DNA of 64,000 nt from Streptomyces sp. NBC_01260 (GTDB taxonomy: Bacteria; Actinomycetota; Actinomycetes; Streptomycetales; Streptomycetaceae). Positions 43,278 to 52,252 of the stretch are shown here, piece by piece (within the stretch, counting starts at the first letter, position 1; each line of letters starts with the position of its first letter). The notes under the pieces were generated by a model that was not told the DNA's origin, ran no database searches, and saw only the letters and a list, made by a program, of their open reading frames with translations. The DNA lies in NCBI RefSeq assembly GCF_036226405.1, contig NZ_CP108464.1, positions 1,736,001 through 1,800,000 on the forward strand, given 5' to 3'. The translations under genes were made by a program, and so were the position numbers.

Positions 43278-45728
43278 ATGGCCCGCCGCAGCACGAAGAC
43301 CCCGCCGCCGGACGACTTCGAGGAGAAGATCCTCGACATCGACGTCGTCGACGAAATGCAGGGCTCCTTCCTTGAGTACGCGTACTCGGTGATCTACTCA
43401 CGGGCCCTGCCGGACGCCCGTGACGGCTTGAAGCCGGTGCACCGCCGCATCGTCTACCAGATGAACGAGATGGGCCTGCGCCCGGACCGCGGCTATGTGA
43501 AGTGCGCCCGCGTCGTCGGCGAGGTCATGGGTAAGCTGCACCCGCACGGGGACGCGTCGATCTACGACGCCCTGGTGCGGATGGCACAGCCGTTCTCCAT
43601 GCGGCTCCCCCTCGTCGACGGACACGGAAACTTCGGCTCGCTCGGCAACGACGACCCGCCGGCCGCCATGCGGTACACCGAGTGCCGGATGGCCGACGCG
43701 ACGTCGTTGATGACGGAGTCGATCGACGAGGACACCGTCGCTTTCCAGTCGAATTACGACGGCCAGGAGCAGGAGCCGGTCGTCCTCCCGGCCGCCTATC
43801 CGAACCTCCTGGTCAACGGCACGACCGGGATCGCCGTCGGCATGGCGACGAACATGCCGCCGCACAACCTGGGCGAGGTCATCGCCGCCGCCCGCCACCT
43901 GATCAAGCATCCGGGCGCGGACCTGGAGACCCTGATGCGGTTCGTCCCCGGTCCCGACCTGCCGACCGGTGGCCGGATCGTGGGCCTCGGCGGCATCAAG
44001 GACGCCTACGCGGGAGGCCGCGGCTCGTTCAAGATCCGCGCCACCGTCGCCGTGGAGAACGTCACGGCACGCCGCAAGGGTCTGGTCGTCACCGAACTGC
44101 CCTTCAGCGTCGGTCCGGAGAAGGTGATCGCCAAGATCAAGGACCTGGTCTCGGCGAAAAAGCTCCAGGGCATCGCGGACGTCAAGGACCTCACCGACCG
44201 CTCGCACGGACTGCGCCTGGTCATCGAGGTCAAGAACGGCTTCGTGCCGGAGGCCGTGCTGGAGCAGCTCTACAAGCTGACGCCGATGGAGGAGTCCTTC
44301 GGCATCAACAATGTGGCGCTGGTGGACGGGCAGCCGCTCACCCTGGGCCTCAAGGAGCTCCTGGAGGTCTACCTCGACCACCGCTTCGACGTGGTGCGCC
44401 GGCGCAGCGAGTTCCGCCGGACCAAGCGCCGCAACCGGCTGCACCTGGTCGAGGGCCTCCTCGTCGCACTGATCGACATCGACGAGGTCATCCGGCTCAT
44501 CCGATCCAGCGACAACTCGGCGCAGGCCAAGGACCGGCTCATCGAGCACTTCTCGCTGAGCGAGGTCCAGACGCAGTACATCCTGGACACCCCGCTGCGC
44601 CGGCTCACCCGGTTCGACCGGGTCGAGCTGGAGAGCGAGCGGGACCGGCTCAACGCCGAGATCGACGAGCTGACCGCGATCCTCGACTCGGACACCGAGC
44701 TGCGCAAGCTCGTCTCCACGGAACTGGCCGCGGTCGCCAAGAAGTTCGGCACCGACCGGCGTACGGTGCTGCTGGAGTCGGCCGGTTCGCAGGTCGCGGC
44801 GGTACCGCTGGAGGTCGCGGACGACCCGTGCCGGGTGCTGCTGTCCTCGACCGGTCTGCTGGCCCGTACGGCCAACGGCGACCCGATCGTCTTCGCCGAG
44901 GACGCCAAGCGCGCCAAACACGATGTGATCGTGTCGGCCGTGCCGGCCACGGCACGGGGTGATGTCGGCGTGGTGACCTCGACGGGGCGGCTGATGCGGC
45001 TCGCGGTGATCGATCTGCCGCAGCTGCCGGACACCCATGCGGCGCCCAGCCTCTCGGGCGGCGCGATGGTCGCCGAGTTCCTCACCCTGGAGGCGGACGA
45101 GGAGATCATCTGCCTCACCACGCTCGACGAGTCCTCACCGGGGCTGGCGGTCGGCACCCTGCAGGGCGTCGTGAAGCGCGTGGTGCCCGACTATCCGGCC
45201 AACAAGGACGAGCTGGAGGTCATCACCCTCAAGGACGGTGACCGGATCGTCGGCGCGATGGAACTGCGCACCGGCGAGGAGGACCTGGTCTTCATCACCT
45301 CGGACGCGCAGCTGCTGCGCTACCCGGCGGCGCAGGTGCGCCCGCAGGGCCGTCCGGCCGGCGGTATGGCGGGCGTCAAGCTCACGGAGGGCGCGGAGGT
45401 GCTCTCCTTCGCCGCGGTGGATCCGGCCGCGGACGCCATGGTGTTCACGGTCGCCGGTTCGCACGGCACACTCGACGACTCCGTGCTGACGTGCAAGTTC
45501 ACCCCGTTCGACCAGTACCCGCGCAAGGGCCGGGCCACGGGCGGAGTGCGCTGTCAGCGGTTCCTCAAGGGCGAGGACATCCTGACGTTCGCCTGGGCGG
45601 GCCCGACACCCGCCCGCGCCGCGCAGAAGAACGGCGCGCCGGCCACGCTGCCCGAGCCCGACCCGCGGCGCGACGGTTCGGGGACGCCACTGGAGTCCCC
45701 GGTCGCGGTGATCGCCGGCCCCGTGTAA
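43278..45728 (+). CDS. parC: DNA topoisomerase IV subunit A (ParC)
   Basis: An 816-residue type IIA topoisomerase subunit that breaks and rejoins DNA for decatenation. The winged-helix domain contains DGLKPVHRRIVY and GKLHPHGDASIYDALVRMAQ, the quinolone-resistance region. The catalytic tyrosine is Y133 in AAMRYTECRM. The tower and coiled coil follow to about 500, then the C-terminal beta-pinwheel (about 510-800), with repeats such as GRLMRLAVIDLPQ and PAGGMAGVKL. A true GyrA box is absent, which fits ParC rather than GyrA. Start ATG 43278 has GAAGGAG upstream. The partner gene parE lies 12 kb away on the opposite strand. Confidence 0.95.
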   Translation: MARRSTKTPPPDDFEEKILDIDVVDEMQGSFLEYAYSVIYSRALPDARDGLKPVHRRIVYQMNEMGLRPDRGYVKCARVVGEVMGKLHPHGDASIYDALVRMAQPFSMRLPLVDGHGNFGSLGNDDPPAAMRYTECRMADATSLMTESIDEDTVAFQSNYDGQEQEPVVLPAAYPNLLVNGTTGIAVGMATNMPPHNLGEVIAAARHLIKHPGADLETLMRFVPGPDLPTGGRIVGLGGIKDAYAGGRGSFKIRATVAVENVTARRKGLVVTELPFSVGPEKVIAKIKDLVSAKKLQGIADVKDLTDRSHGLRLVIEVKNGFVPEAVLEQLYKLTPMEESFGINNVALVDGQPLTLGLKELLEVYLDHRFDVVRRRSEFRRTKRRNRLHLVEGLLVALIDIDEVIRLIRSSDNSAQAKDRLIEHFSLSEVQTQYILDTPLRRLTRFDRVELESERDRLNAEIDELTAILDSDTELRKLVSTELAAVAKKFGTDRRTVLLESAGSQVAAVPLEVADDPCRVLLSSTGLLARTANGDPIVFAEDAKRAKHDVIVSAVPATARGDVGVVTSTGRLMRLAVIDLPQLPDTHAAPSLSGGAMVAEFLTLEADEEIICLTTLDESSPGLAVGTLQGVVKRVVPDYPANKDELEVITLKDGDRIVGAMELRTGEEDLVFITSDAQLLRYPAAQVRPQGRPAGGMAGVKLTEGAEVLSFAAVDPAADAMVFTVAGSHGTLDDSVLTCKFTPFDQYPRKGRATGGVRCQRFLKGEDILTFAWAGPTPARAAQKNGAPATLPEPDPRRDGSGTPLESPVAVIAGPV

Positions 45729-45750
45729 CCGGCCGGCCCGGTCCGTGGCG

Positions 45751-46863
45751 CTATGCGTCGTCGCCGGGCTGCTGCACGTACCGCAGGACGCCCCACATGC
45801 TTCGCTCATGTGCGGCGTCCTGCGCTGTGTCCGGCGCCGCTTCCCCCGGCAGCGGGGCGGTCTCGCGGCAGTCCGCCAGCTCCTTGCGCAGGGCCTCGGC
45901 GTCGATGCCCGAGCCGATCAGCACGAGCCGCGTCAGCCGTGGTTCGCCGCGGGTCCAGGGCTGCGGGGCGAACCGCAGGAACCTGCCGACGGCGTGCAGC
46001 GCGTAGCTGTTGTCCCGGTCCCCCGTGCCGAAGTCGACGTACCCCTTGATCCGGTAGAGGCCTTCCGGCCGGGAGTCCAGGAAGCCCATCAGCCGACGGG
46101 GACTCATGGGCACGTCGGAGGTGAAGTCGACGCTCTCGTAGGCCGCGTGCAGATGCTCCCCGTGCTCCTCACCGGCCCGCGCCGCCCGTTCCTCCAGGTA
46201 CAGGTCCTCGAAGGTCAGCTGCCGGGCCTTCTCCTCGCGGTCGGGCCGCAGCGCCGGATCGAAGAGCAGCTCGGGGTCGACGCGTCCGTAGATGGCGGGG
46301 ACGACCGCCGCCGCACTGCCGGTGGCCGCGACGGCCTCCCGGATGCGCAGCAGGTCGTCGTCCGCGGCCCGGTCCGTCTTGTTCAGCACGACGAGGTCGG
46401 CGACGGCGAGATGGCGGTCGATCTCCGGGTGACGTTCCCGGGTGGCGGCGAACTCGGCGGCGTCGACCACCTCGACCAGTCCCCCGTACACGATGTGCGG
46501 GTTGTCGCTGGCCAGCAGCATCCGTACGAGTTCCTGGGGTTCGGCGAGCCCGCTCGCCTCGATGACGATCACGTCGAGCCGGGCGGCGGGCCGGGTCAGG
46601 GTCTCCAGGTAGGTGTCCAGCTCGCTCACGTCGACCGCGCAGCACAGGCAGCCGCCGCCGAGCGAGACCGTCGAGCCGACCTGTCCGGACACCGTCATGG
46701 CGTCGATCTCGATGGACCCGAAGTCGTTGACGATCACGCCGATCCGGTTTCCCGCGCGATGGCGCAGCAGGTGGTTGAGCAGCGTCGTCTTGCCGGATCC
46801 CAGGAATCCTGCGAGGACGATGACCGGGATCTGCCTGCTGCGGGGCGGGGGCGACGGGTTCAA
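45751..46863 (-). CDS. CobW/COG0523-family GTPase (metal chaperone)
   Basis: A 370-residue G3E-family GTPase. The P-loop is GFLGSGKTT (19-27), then the family metal motif GGGCLCC (C72, C74, C75), Walker B in the DVIVIEASGLAEP strand, and NKTD for guanine. The C-terminal CobW_C domain carries YRIKGYVDFG and LVLIGSGIDAEAL. A histidine/glutamate stretch (AGEEHGEHLHA) near residue 225 may bind zinc. Such proteins transfer zinc or other metals to target enzymes. The start is TTG 46863, with GGAAGGG upstream; no in-frame ATG precedes the P-loop region. It converges on parC, with 22 bases between stops. Confidence 0.9.
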   Translation of the reverse strand: MNPSPPPRSRQIPVIVLAGFLGSGKTTLLNHLLRHRAGNRIGVIVNDFGSIEIDAMTVSGQVGSTVSLGGGCLCCAVDVSELDTYLETLTRPAARLDVIVIEASGLAEPQELVRMLLASDNPHIVYGGLVEVVDAAEFAATRERHPEIDRHLAVADLVVLNKTDRAADDDLLRIREAVAATGSAAAVVPAIYGRVDPELLFDPALRPDREEKARQLTFEDLYLEERAARAGEEHGEHLHAAYESVDFTSDVPMSPRRLMGFLDSRPEGLYRIKGYVDFGTGDRDNSYALHAVGRFLRFAPQPWTRGEPRLTRLVLIGSGIDAEALRKELADCRETAPLPGEAAPDTAQDAAHERSMWGVLRYVQQPGDDA

Positions 46864-46884
46864 CGGGGGCCCTTCCGGGGGACG

Positions 46885-48045
46885 TCAGGCGGCCGGGACC
46901 GGCTGCGGCGGAGGCGGGCCGACGTAGCGGGCCGCCGGGCGGATGATCTTGGAGTCCTCCGCCTGCTCCAGGATATTGGCGCTCCAGCCCACCACCCGCG
47001 CCGCGCAGAACGTCGGTGTGAACATCTCGCGCGGCAGCCCGCACAGCTCCATGACCACTCCGGCGTAGAACTCCACGTTGGTGTGCAGTTCGCGCCCCGG
47101 CTTGAGCTCGGCGAGGATCGCCTCGACCTGCCGTTCCACCTCGACGGCGAAGTCGACGAGCGGTCCGCCGAAGCTCTGGGCGATGCCTCGCAGCATGCGC
47201 GAGCGCGGGTCCTCGGTGCGGTAGACCGGGTGCCCGAAGCCCATGATCCGGTCGCCGGCGAGCACGCGCTCGCGGATCCATCCGTCGATGCGGTCGGGGG
47301 TCCCGATGGCGTCCAGGGTGTCCAGGGCCCGGCTGGGCGCACCGCCGTGCAGCGGTCCGGAGAGTGCGCCGACGGCCGCGACCAGGCAGGCGGCGATGTC
47401 GGCTCCGGTGGAGGCGACGACCCGGCCGGTGAAGGTCGAGGCGTTGAAGCCGTGGTCGACGGTGGAGATCAGGTACTGCTCGACAGCCCTGACCCGGGCG
47501 GCGTCCGGCACGGAACCGGTGAGCATGTAGAGGTAGTTGGCCGCGTACGGCAGGTCGTCGCGCGGCTCCACCGGTTCGAGGCCCTGACCGAGCCGGTGCA
47601 GGGCGGTGAGCACGGTGGGGACCGCGGCGCAGGCGGTCAGCGCGTCGGCGCGGCGCCGCCCTGCGTCGATGTCGTACACCGGACGGAAGCCCGCCGACGC
47701 GCCGAGCAGCGAGAGCGCCGTGCGCAGCCCCGCGAGCGGGCCGGAGACGGCGCCCGCGCGGGCTATGGCGGGCAGGGCGTCACGTACCTCCGCGGGCAGC
47801 CGGCGCAGTGCCGCGGTGCGGGCCGCGAAGTCGGCGCGGGCGGCCGGACCGGGCAGCTCGCCCTCGGTCATCAGGTACCAGACGTCCTCGAAACCGCGGG
47901 TCTGTGCCAGCTCGATCGCCGAGTACTGCCGGTAGTGGTAGAAGCCCTCGCGGCCGCGGACATCGCCGAGGGCCGTGTCGGTGACGACGACACCCGCGAG
48001 GCCACGGGGGACGTCGAGCGGGGCTGAGCCGGTCATGGTCGTCAT
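46885..48045 (-). CDS. Citrate synthase (citrate/methylcitrate type)
   Basis: A 386-residue type II-like citrate synthase that condenses oxaloacetate with an acyl-CoA. The active-site histidines are seen in LSGPLHGGAPSRALD (about 225) and IMGFGHPVYRTEDPR (about 260), with the Asp/Arg region ELHTNVEFYAGVVMELCG (about 315). ATG 48045 was chosen for GGAGG five bases upstream; longer ORF readings run into the operator region. It is transcribed leftward, divergent from a second citrate-synthase-like gene that carries a DNA-binding head. The gene stops 21 bases before the CobW start, in the same direction. Confidence 0.92.
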   Translation of the reverse strand: MTTMTGSAPLDVPRGLAGVVVTDTALGDVRGREGFYHYRQYSAIELAQTRGFEDVWYLMTEGELPGPAARADFAARTAALRRLPAEVRDALPAIARAGAVSGPLAGLRTALSLLGASAGFRPVYDIDAGRRRADALTACAAVPTVLTALHRLGQGLEPVEPRDDLPYAANYLYMLTGSVPDAARVRAVEQYLISTVDHGFNASTFTGRVVASTGADIAACLVAAVGALSGPLHGGAPSRALDTLDAIGTPDRIDGWIRERVLAGDRIMGFGHPVYRTEDPRSRMLRGIAQSFGGPLVDFAVEVERQVEAILAELKPGRELHTNVEFYAGVVMELCGLPREMFTPTFCAARVVGWSANILEQAEDSKIIRPAARYVGPPPPQPVPAA

Positions 48046-48084
48046 TGCGTCCTCCATGGACATTCCGGTGCTGCGACTCTTAAC

Positions 48085-48139
48085 ATTGATTCGACTGTCC
48101 ATGCTTGACTTTAGATCTGTCAATGTTGATTGAATCAAT
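48085..48139. promoter_or_regulatory. Operator-like palindrome between divergent citrate synthase genes
   Basis: TTGATT-G-AATCAA at 48126-48138 is a perfect 6-1-6 palindrome directly before the rightward gene; overlapping TCAA-TG-TTGA at 48120-48129 adds a second inverted repeat. A further half-site, TTGATTCGA, is at 48086-48094. This AT-rich stretch is exceptional in a >70% GC region and lies exactly between the two divergent starts, so it is a likely binding site for the HTH-headed citrate synthase homologue itself or another regulator. Confidence 0.65.
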
Positions 48140-48157
48140 ATGGATACGGTGGGCAGC

Positions 48158-49459
48158 ATGACGGATCAAGCAGGTGCGGGCGACGGTGCGGGCACTGCAA
48201 CGCACCGGCTCACCACCCGGGAGACGGCCGAGCGCCTGGGCGTGAAGCCAGAGACGGTGTACGCGTACGTGAGCCGGGGCCAGCTGAGCAGCAACCGTGC
48301 GCCCGGCGGGCGGGGCAGCACGTTCGACGCGGCGGAGGTCGACGCCCTGGCACGGCGTACGGGACGCAGGGAGCCCGCTTCCCCCACCGGTGAGCTGGCC
48401 TTCCGGACCGGCATCACGCTCATCGAGAACGACCGCTACTACTTCCGGGGCGTGGACGCCGCAGAGCTGGCCCGGCGCCATACCTACGAGGAGGTCGCCG
48501 AATGGCTCTGGACCGGTGAGCTGCGGACGGGCACGCGCTTCACGGCACCTTCCGAAGCGCTGGCCGCGGCCCGCCGGACGGTCGGCGCACTCCCGGCGCA
48601 CTGCGGTTCGACGGACCGGCTGCGGGTGGCGGTCGTCGCCGCGGCAGCCGCCGATCCACTGCGGTTCGACCTGTCGCGCGAGGCGGTGCTGGGCGGCGCC
48701 CGGAGTCTGATCCCCACCCTGGTGGCCGCACTGCCGACGGTGGGCGCGGACGGGGTCGACGGCGGCGCGGTCGCGTCCGCCGACGCCGGGCTGGCGCGTC
48801 AGCTGTGGCCGAAACTCACCGCACACCCGGCCGACGAGGCGTCACTCGACGTGCTGGACACCGCCCTGGGGCTGTTGATCGACCACGATCTGGCCGCCTC
48901 CACCCTGGCGGCCCGGGTCGCGGCCTCCGCCCGGGCCCACCCGTACGCCGTGGTCTCGGCGGGGCTGGGGGTGCTGGAGGGGCCGCTGCACGGCGCGGCC
49001 AGCGGACTGGCGCACCGGATGCTGGCCGAGGCCCTGGAACGGGGCGGCGCGGCCCCGGTGGTCGCGGACCACCTCCGTACCGGACGCCGGGTACCGGGGC
49101 TGGGCCACCGGCTCTACACCGGCGAGGACCCACGGGCCACGACGCTGTTCGCCCTGCTCGCGAAGGTCCCGCGGGCGGCGCCGGCACTGGCCGCGGCCCG
49201 CGATGTGGTCGCCACGACCGCGCGCCACACCCCACTGCACGCGAACGTCGACCTGGCGCTCGCGGTGCTGTCCGTCTCCTGGGGCATGGCCGCGGAGTCG
49301 GGCGAGACCGTGTTCGCGATCTCCCGTACGGCGGGGTGGATCGCGCATGCCCTGGAGGAGTACGGGGAGCGACCGCTGCGGATGCGTCCCATCGGCCAGT
49401 ACACCGGGCCGCGGCCACCTCGGCCGCTGCCCGATGCCACAAGGACGCCGCCGCAATAG
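48158..49459 (+). CDS. Citrate synthase-like protein with N-terminal MerR/Xis-type DNA-binding head
   Basis: A 433-residue protein. Residues about 15-65 are an excisionase/MerR-like winged helix: HRLTTRETAERLGVKPETVYAYVSRGQLSSNR, then GRGSTFDAAEVDALARR. Residues about 80-430 are a citrate synthase fold with the histidine loops VLEGPLHGAASGLAHRML and VPGLGHRLYTGEDPRATTL, and HTPLHANVDLALAVLS near the end. The catalytic histidines are in place. ATG 48158 was preferred to ATG 48140, which overlaps the palindrome and lacks a ribosome site. A DNA-binding head on a metabolic enzyme suggests a sensor-regulator of the divergent citrate synthase; that is inference. Confidence 0.88.
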   Translation: MTDQAGAGDGAGTATHRLTTRETAERLGVKPETVYAYVSRGQLSSNRAPGGRGSTFDAAEVDALARRTGRREPASPTGELAFRTGITLIENDRYYFRGVDAAELARRHTYEEVAEWLWTGELRTGTRFTAPSEALAAARRTVGALPAHCGSTDRLRVAVVAAAAADPLRFDLSREAVLGGARSLIPTLVAALPTVGADGVDGGAVASADAGLARQLWPKLTAHPADEASLDVLDTALGLLIDHDLAASTLAARVAASARAHPYAVVSAGLGVLEGPLHGAASGLAHRMLAEALERGGAAPVVADHLRTGRRVPGLGHRLYTGEDPRATTLFALLAKVPRAAPALAAARDVVATTARHTPLHANVDLALAVLSVSWGMAAESGETVFAISRTAGWIAHALEEYGERPLRMRPIGQYTGPRPPRPLPDATRTPPQ

Positions 49460-49488
49460 ACGGTTCGCCAGTCGCAAATTAGCGACGG

Positions 49489-50508
49489 TCAGCGGGAAGC
49501 GTTGCGCGGGGGCTGGGCCGTGGAGCCGCGTACCACCAGCTCGGGCTCGAAGAGCAGCTCGTCGGACGGCACGGCACGCCCCCCGATCTGCACGGAGAGC
49601 AGCTCGACGGCCGCCCGCCCCATGGCCTCGATCGGCTGGCGGACCGTGGTCAGCGGCGGCTCGGTGCAGTTCATGAACGCCGAGTCGTCGTACCCGACGA
49701 CGGAGACGTCGGCGGGCACCGAGAGACCGCGGCGGCGTGCCGCGCGCACCACCCCGAGGGCCAGCGGGTCGCTGGCGCAGATGAACCCCGTGACCCCTTC
49801 GTCCAGCAGTCGCATGGCGGCCGCCTGCCCTCCCTCCAGCGAGAACATCGCCCTGGCCACCCACGCGTCGGGGATGGCCGTGCCGGACTCCTCGGCGAGC
49901 ACCCGGGCGGCGGCCAGCTTGCGCAGCGAGGGCATGTGGTCCGAGGGGCCGAGCACCAGACCGATGCGCTCGTGGCCCAGCGAGACCAGATGGCGCCAGG
50001 CCTGCTCGACGGCCACGGAATCGTCGCAGGAGACGGCCGGGAAGCCGAGATGGGCGATGGCCGCGTTGATCAGGACGACGGGGATCTTGCGGTCGGCGAG
50101 CACCTTGTAGTGGTCGTGCGGGGCATCGGCCTGAGCGTAGAGGCCACCGGCGAAGACGACGCCCGAGACCTGCTGCTGGAGGAGCAGCTCGACGTAGTCC
50201 GCCTCGGAGACGCCGCCCTTGGTCTGGGTGCACAGGACGGGCGTCAGGCCCTGCTGCGCCAGCGCGCCGCCGACCACCTCGGCGAAGGCGGGGAAGATCG
50301 GGTTCTGCAGCTCGGGCAGGACCAGGCCGACCAGCCGGGCCCGCTCGCCGCGCAGCTGGGTCGGCCGCTCGTATCCGAGCACGTCCAGCGCGGACAGGAC
50401 GGCCTGCCGCGTGGCGTCGGAGACTCCTGGCTTGCCGTTGAGCACCCGGCTGACCGTGGCCTCGCTGACTCCAACTTTCTGGGCCACCTGAGCAAGTCGT
50501 CGCGTCAT
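49489..50508 (-). CDS. LacI-family transcription regulator (MalR/Reg1-like)
   Basis: A 339-residue repressor. The HTH (1-50) reads RLAQVAQKVGVSEATVSRVLNGKPGVSDATRQAVLSAL, followed by the hinge helix. The periplasmic-binding-like effector domain contains LVGLVLPELQNPIFPAFAEVVGGALAQQGLTPVL and GVVFAGGLYAQADAPHDHY, closely like Streptomyces MalR/Reg1 repressors of maltose and amylase genes. No sugar operon is next to it, so target genes lie elsewhere. ATG 50508 has no clear ribosome site. Three GYGCAAG repeats lie directly upstream and may be its own operator. It converges on the citrate-synthase homologue and is divergent from the sensor kinase. Confidence 0.9.
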   Translation of the reverse strand: MTRRLAQVAQKVGVSEATVSRVLNGKPGVSDATRQAVLSALDVLGYERPTQLRGERARLVGLVLPELQNPIFPAFAEVVGGALAQQGLTPVLCTQTKGGVSEADYVELLLQQQVSGVVFAGGLYAQADAPHDHYKVLADRKIPVVLINAAIAHLGFPAVSCDDSVAVEQAWRHLVSLGHERIGLVLGPSDHMPSLRKLAAARVLAEESGTAIPDAWVARAMFSLEGGQAAAMRLLDEGVTGFICASDPLALGVVRAARRRGLSVPADVSVVGYDDSAFMNCTEPPLTTVRQPIEAMGRAAVELLSVQIGGRAVPSDELLFEPELVVRGSTAQPPRNASR

Positions 50509-50510
50509 GC

Positions 50511-50537
50511 GTGCAAGATTAGCGCAAGAAGCGCAAG
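50511..50537. repeat. Direct repeats GYGCAAG between LacI regulator and sensor kinase
   Basis: GTGCAAG (50511-50517), GCGCAAG (50522-50528) and GCGCAAG (50531-50537) stand three in a row; read on the other strand they are CTTGCRC. MalR/Reg1-type repressors are known to bind CTTGCAG-like repeats, so this is a plausible autoregulatory operator overlapping the divergent promoters. Confidence 0.55.
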
Positions 50538-50584
50538 TGGATTGCGTGGAGCTGGAAACGAGACGAATTTCGGAAAGCACCGGA

Positions 50585-52252
50585 ATGCCCTCTACCGTCT
50601 CTACGATGAGCGCCCCACCGCCCACCGTCAGGAAGCGGCGCCGGATCGGCTGGCCCCAGCGAGTCTTCTCGCAGGTACTGCTGATGCAGCTGGCCATCGC
50701 CACCGGCGTCACCGTACTCGCCACCGGCCTCTTTCTGGCACCCCTCAGCGCACAACTCGACGACCAGGCGATGCGCCGGGCGCTGGCCATCGCGCAGAGC
50801 GCGGCCGCCCAGCCGGAGATGGCCGAATCGCTGCTCACCACGGACCCGGCTCCGCTCGGTCCGGTCCAGTCCGCGGCGGAGCGGCTCAGGCGTGCCACGG
50901 GTGCCGAGTACGTCGTCGTGATGGACCGGCGAGGAGTGCGCTGGTCGCACCCCGACAGCAGCCGGATCGGCAAGCTCGTCTCCACCGATCCGGGCGAGGC
51001 ACTCGCGGGCGAGAACGTCATGGAGATCGACAGCGGCACACTCGGACGCTCCGCCCGGGGCAAGGTGCCGCTGCGCGACGCGTCGGGACGTATCGCGGGC
51101 GCCGTCTCCGTCGGCATCGCGTACGACAGCGTCCGCGCCCGGCTCCTGGCGGCGATTCCCGGGCTGTTCGCCTACGCGGGCGGAGCGCTGGCCGTGGGGG
51201 CGCTGGCCGCCTACCTGATCTCCCGGCGCCTGCAACGGCAGACCCACGACCTGGGGTTCTCCGATATCGCCGCGCTGCTGGCGGAACGCGAGGCGATGCT
51301 GCACAGCATCCGGGAGGGCGTCGTCGCCCTCGACGCGACCGGCCGGATCCGCCTGCTGAACGACGAGGCGCAACGGCTCCTGGGGCTCGGGCCCGAGGCG
51401 TCGGGCCGCCCGCTGACCGAGGTGCTCGGCGCGGGACGCACCGCCGATGTGCTGGCCGGTGAGGTGGCGGGCGAGGACCTGCTGACCGTACGCGGCAGCA
51501 GGGTACTACTGGCCAACCGGATGCCGACGGCCGACGGAGGCGCTGTCGTCACCCTCCGCGACCGCACCGAGCTCGAACACCTCGGCCGCGAGCTCGACTC
51601 CACCCGCGGGCTGATCGACGCCCTGCGCGCCCAGGACCACGAGCACGCCAACCGGCTGCACACCCTCCTCGGGCTGCTGGAGCTGGAGCTGCACGAGGAC
51701 GCGCGGGAATTCGTCACCGAGGTCGTCGGCGTCCACCGGGCCACCGCCGAACAGGTCACCGAGAAGGTCCGAGACCCGCTGCTGGCCGCGCTGCTGGTCG
51801 GCAAGGCGACGGTGGCCGCGGAGCGCGGCGTCGCGCTGCGCATGGTGCCCGGCACGCTGCTCCCCGACCGGCTGGTGGATCCGCGCGGGCTCGTCACGAT
51901 CGTCGGCAACCTGGTCGACAACGCCCTGGACGCCGCGTCCGGATCGGGCGGCGCCCTGGTCGAGGTGGGGCTGCGGGCCGAGGGCCGTACGGTGGTGCTG
52001 CGGGTCCGCGACAGCGGTCCCGGTGTCCCGCCCGGCCAGCGTGAGTCCATCTTCACGGAGGGCTGGTCGACCAAGAACCTGCCCGCGCACGGCAAGCGGG
52101 GCCTGGGGCTCGCACTCGTGCGGCGACTGGCCGAGCGGCAGGGCGGCAGCGCGGCGGTCGACGGGGCGGACGGGGGCGGCGCCGAGTTCACCGTGGTGCT
52201 GCCGGAGGCCATGACCGAAGCGGAATCCGACAGGGCGGGAGCAGACCGGTGA
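50585..52252 (+). CDS. CitA/DcuS-type sensor histidine kinase
   Basis: A 555-residue membrane sensor. Helix 1 (about 22-50, VFSQVLLMQLAIATGVTVLATGLFLA) and helix 2 (about 185-212, IPGLFAYAGGALAVGALAAYLI) flank an extracytoplasmic PAS-like domain of ~130 residues with GAEYVVVMDRRGVRWSHPD, the hallmark of C4-dicarboxylate/citrate sensors. A cytoplasmic PAS domain follows (MLHSIREGVVALDATGRIRLLN). The phospho-acceptor is in DHEHANRLHTLLGLLELE, and the ATPase has NLVDNALDAA, DSGPGVP and GKRGLGLALV. Start ATG 50585 has GGAAAG upstream. Its stop overlaps the response-regulator GTG by four bases, so the pair is co-translated. Confidence 0.92.
   Translation: MPSTVSTMSAPPPTVRKRRRIGWPQRVFSQVLLMQLAIATGVTVLATGLFLAPLSAQLDDQAMRRALAIAQSAAAQPEMAESLLTTDPAPLGPVQSAAERLRRATGAEYVVVMDRRGVRWSHPDSSRIGKLVSTDPGEALAGENVMEIDSGTLGRSARGKVPLRDASGRIAGAVSVGIAYDSVRARLLAAIPGLFAYAGGALAVGALAAYLISRRLQRQTHDLGFSDIAALLAEREAMLHSIREGVVALDATGRIRLLNDEAQRLLGLGPEASGRPLTEVLGAGRTADVLAGEVAGEDLLTVRGSRVLLANRMPTADGGAVVTLRDRTELEHLGRELDSTRGLIDALRAQDHEHANRLHTLLGLLELELHEDAREFVTEVVGVHRATAEQVTEKVRDPLLAALLVGKATVAAERGVALRMVPGTLLPDRLVDPRGLVTIVGNLVDNALDAASGSGGALVEVGLRAEGRTVVLRVRDSGPGVPPGQRESIFTEGWSTKNLPAHGKRGLGLALVRRLAERQGGSAAVDGADGGGAEFTVVLPEAMTEAESDRAGADR

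Noticed and set aside
43398..45038. 546-codon minus-strand ORF opposite parC
   Set aside because: Antisense mirror of ParC, no domain and no ribosome site.
45745..48027. 760-codon plus-strand ORF across the CobW and citrate synthase genes
   Set aside because: Shadow of two well-identified minus-strand genes; product rich in Arg, Gly, Val and Gln with no recognisable domain.
49471..49486. Small hairpin GTCGC-AAATTA-GCGAC between the HTH-citrate synthase and LacI genes as a terminator
   Set aside because: Only five base pairs, and it lies directly against the LacI stop; too weak to call.
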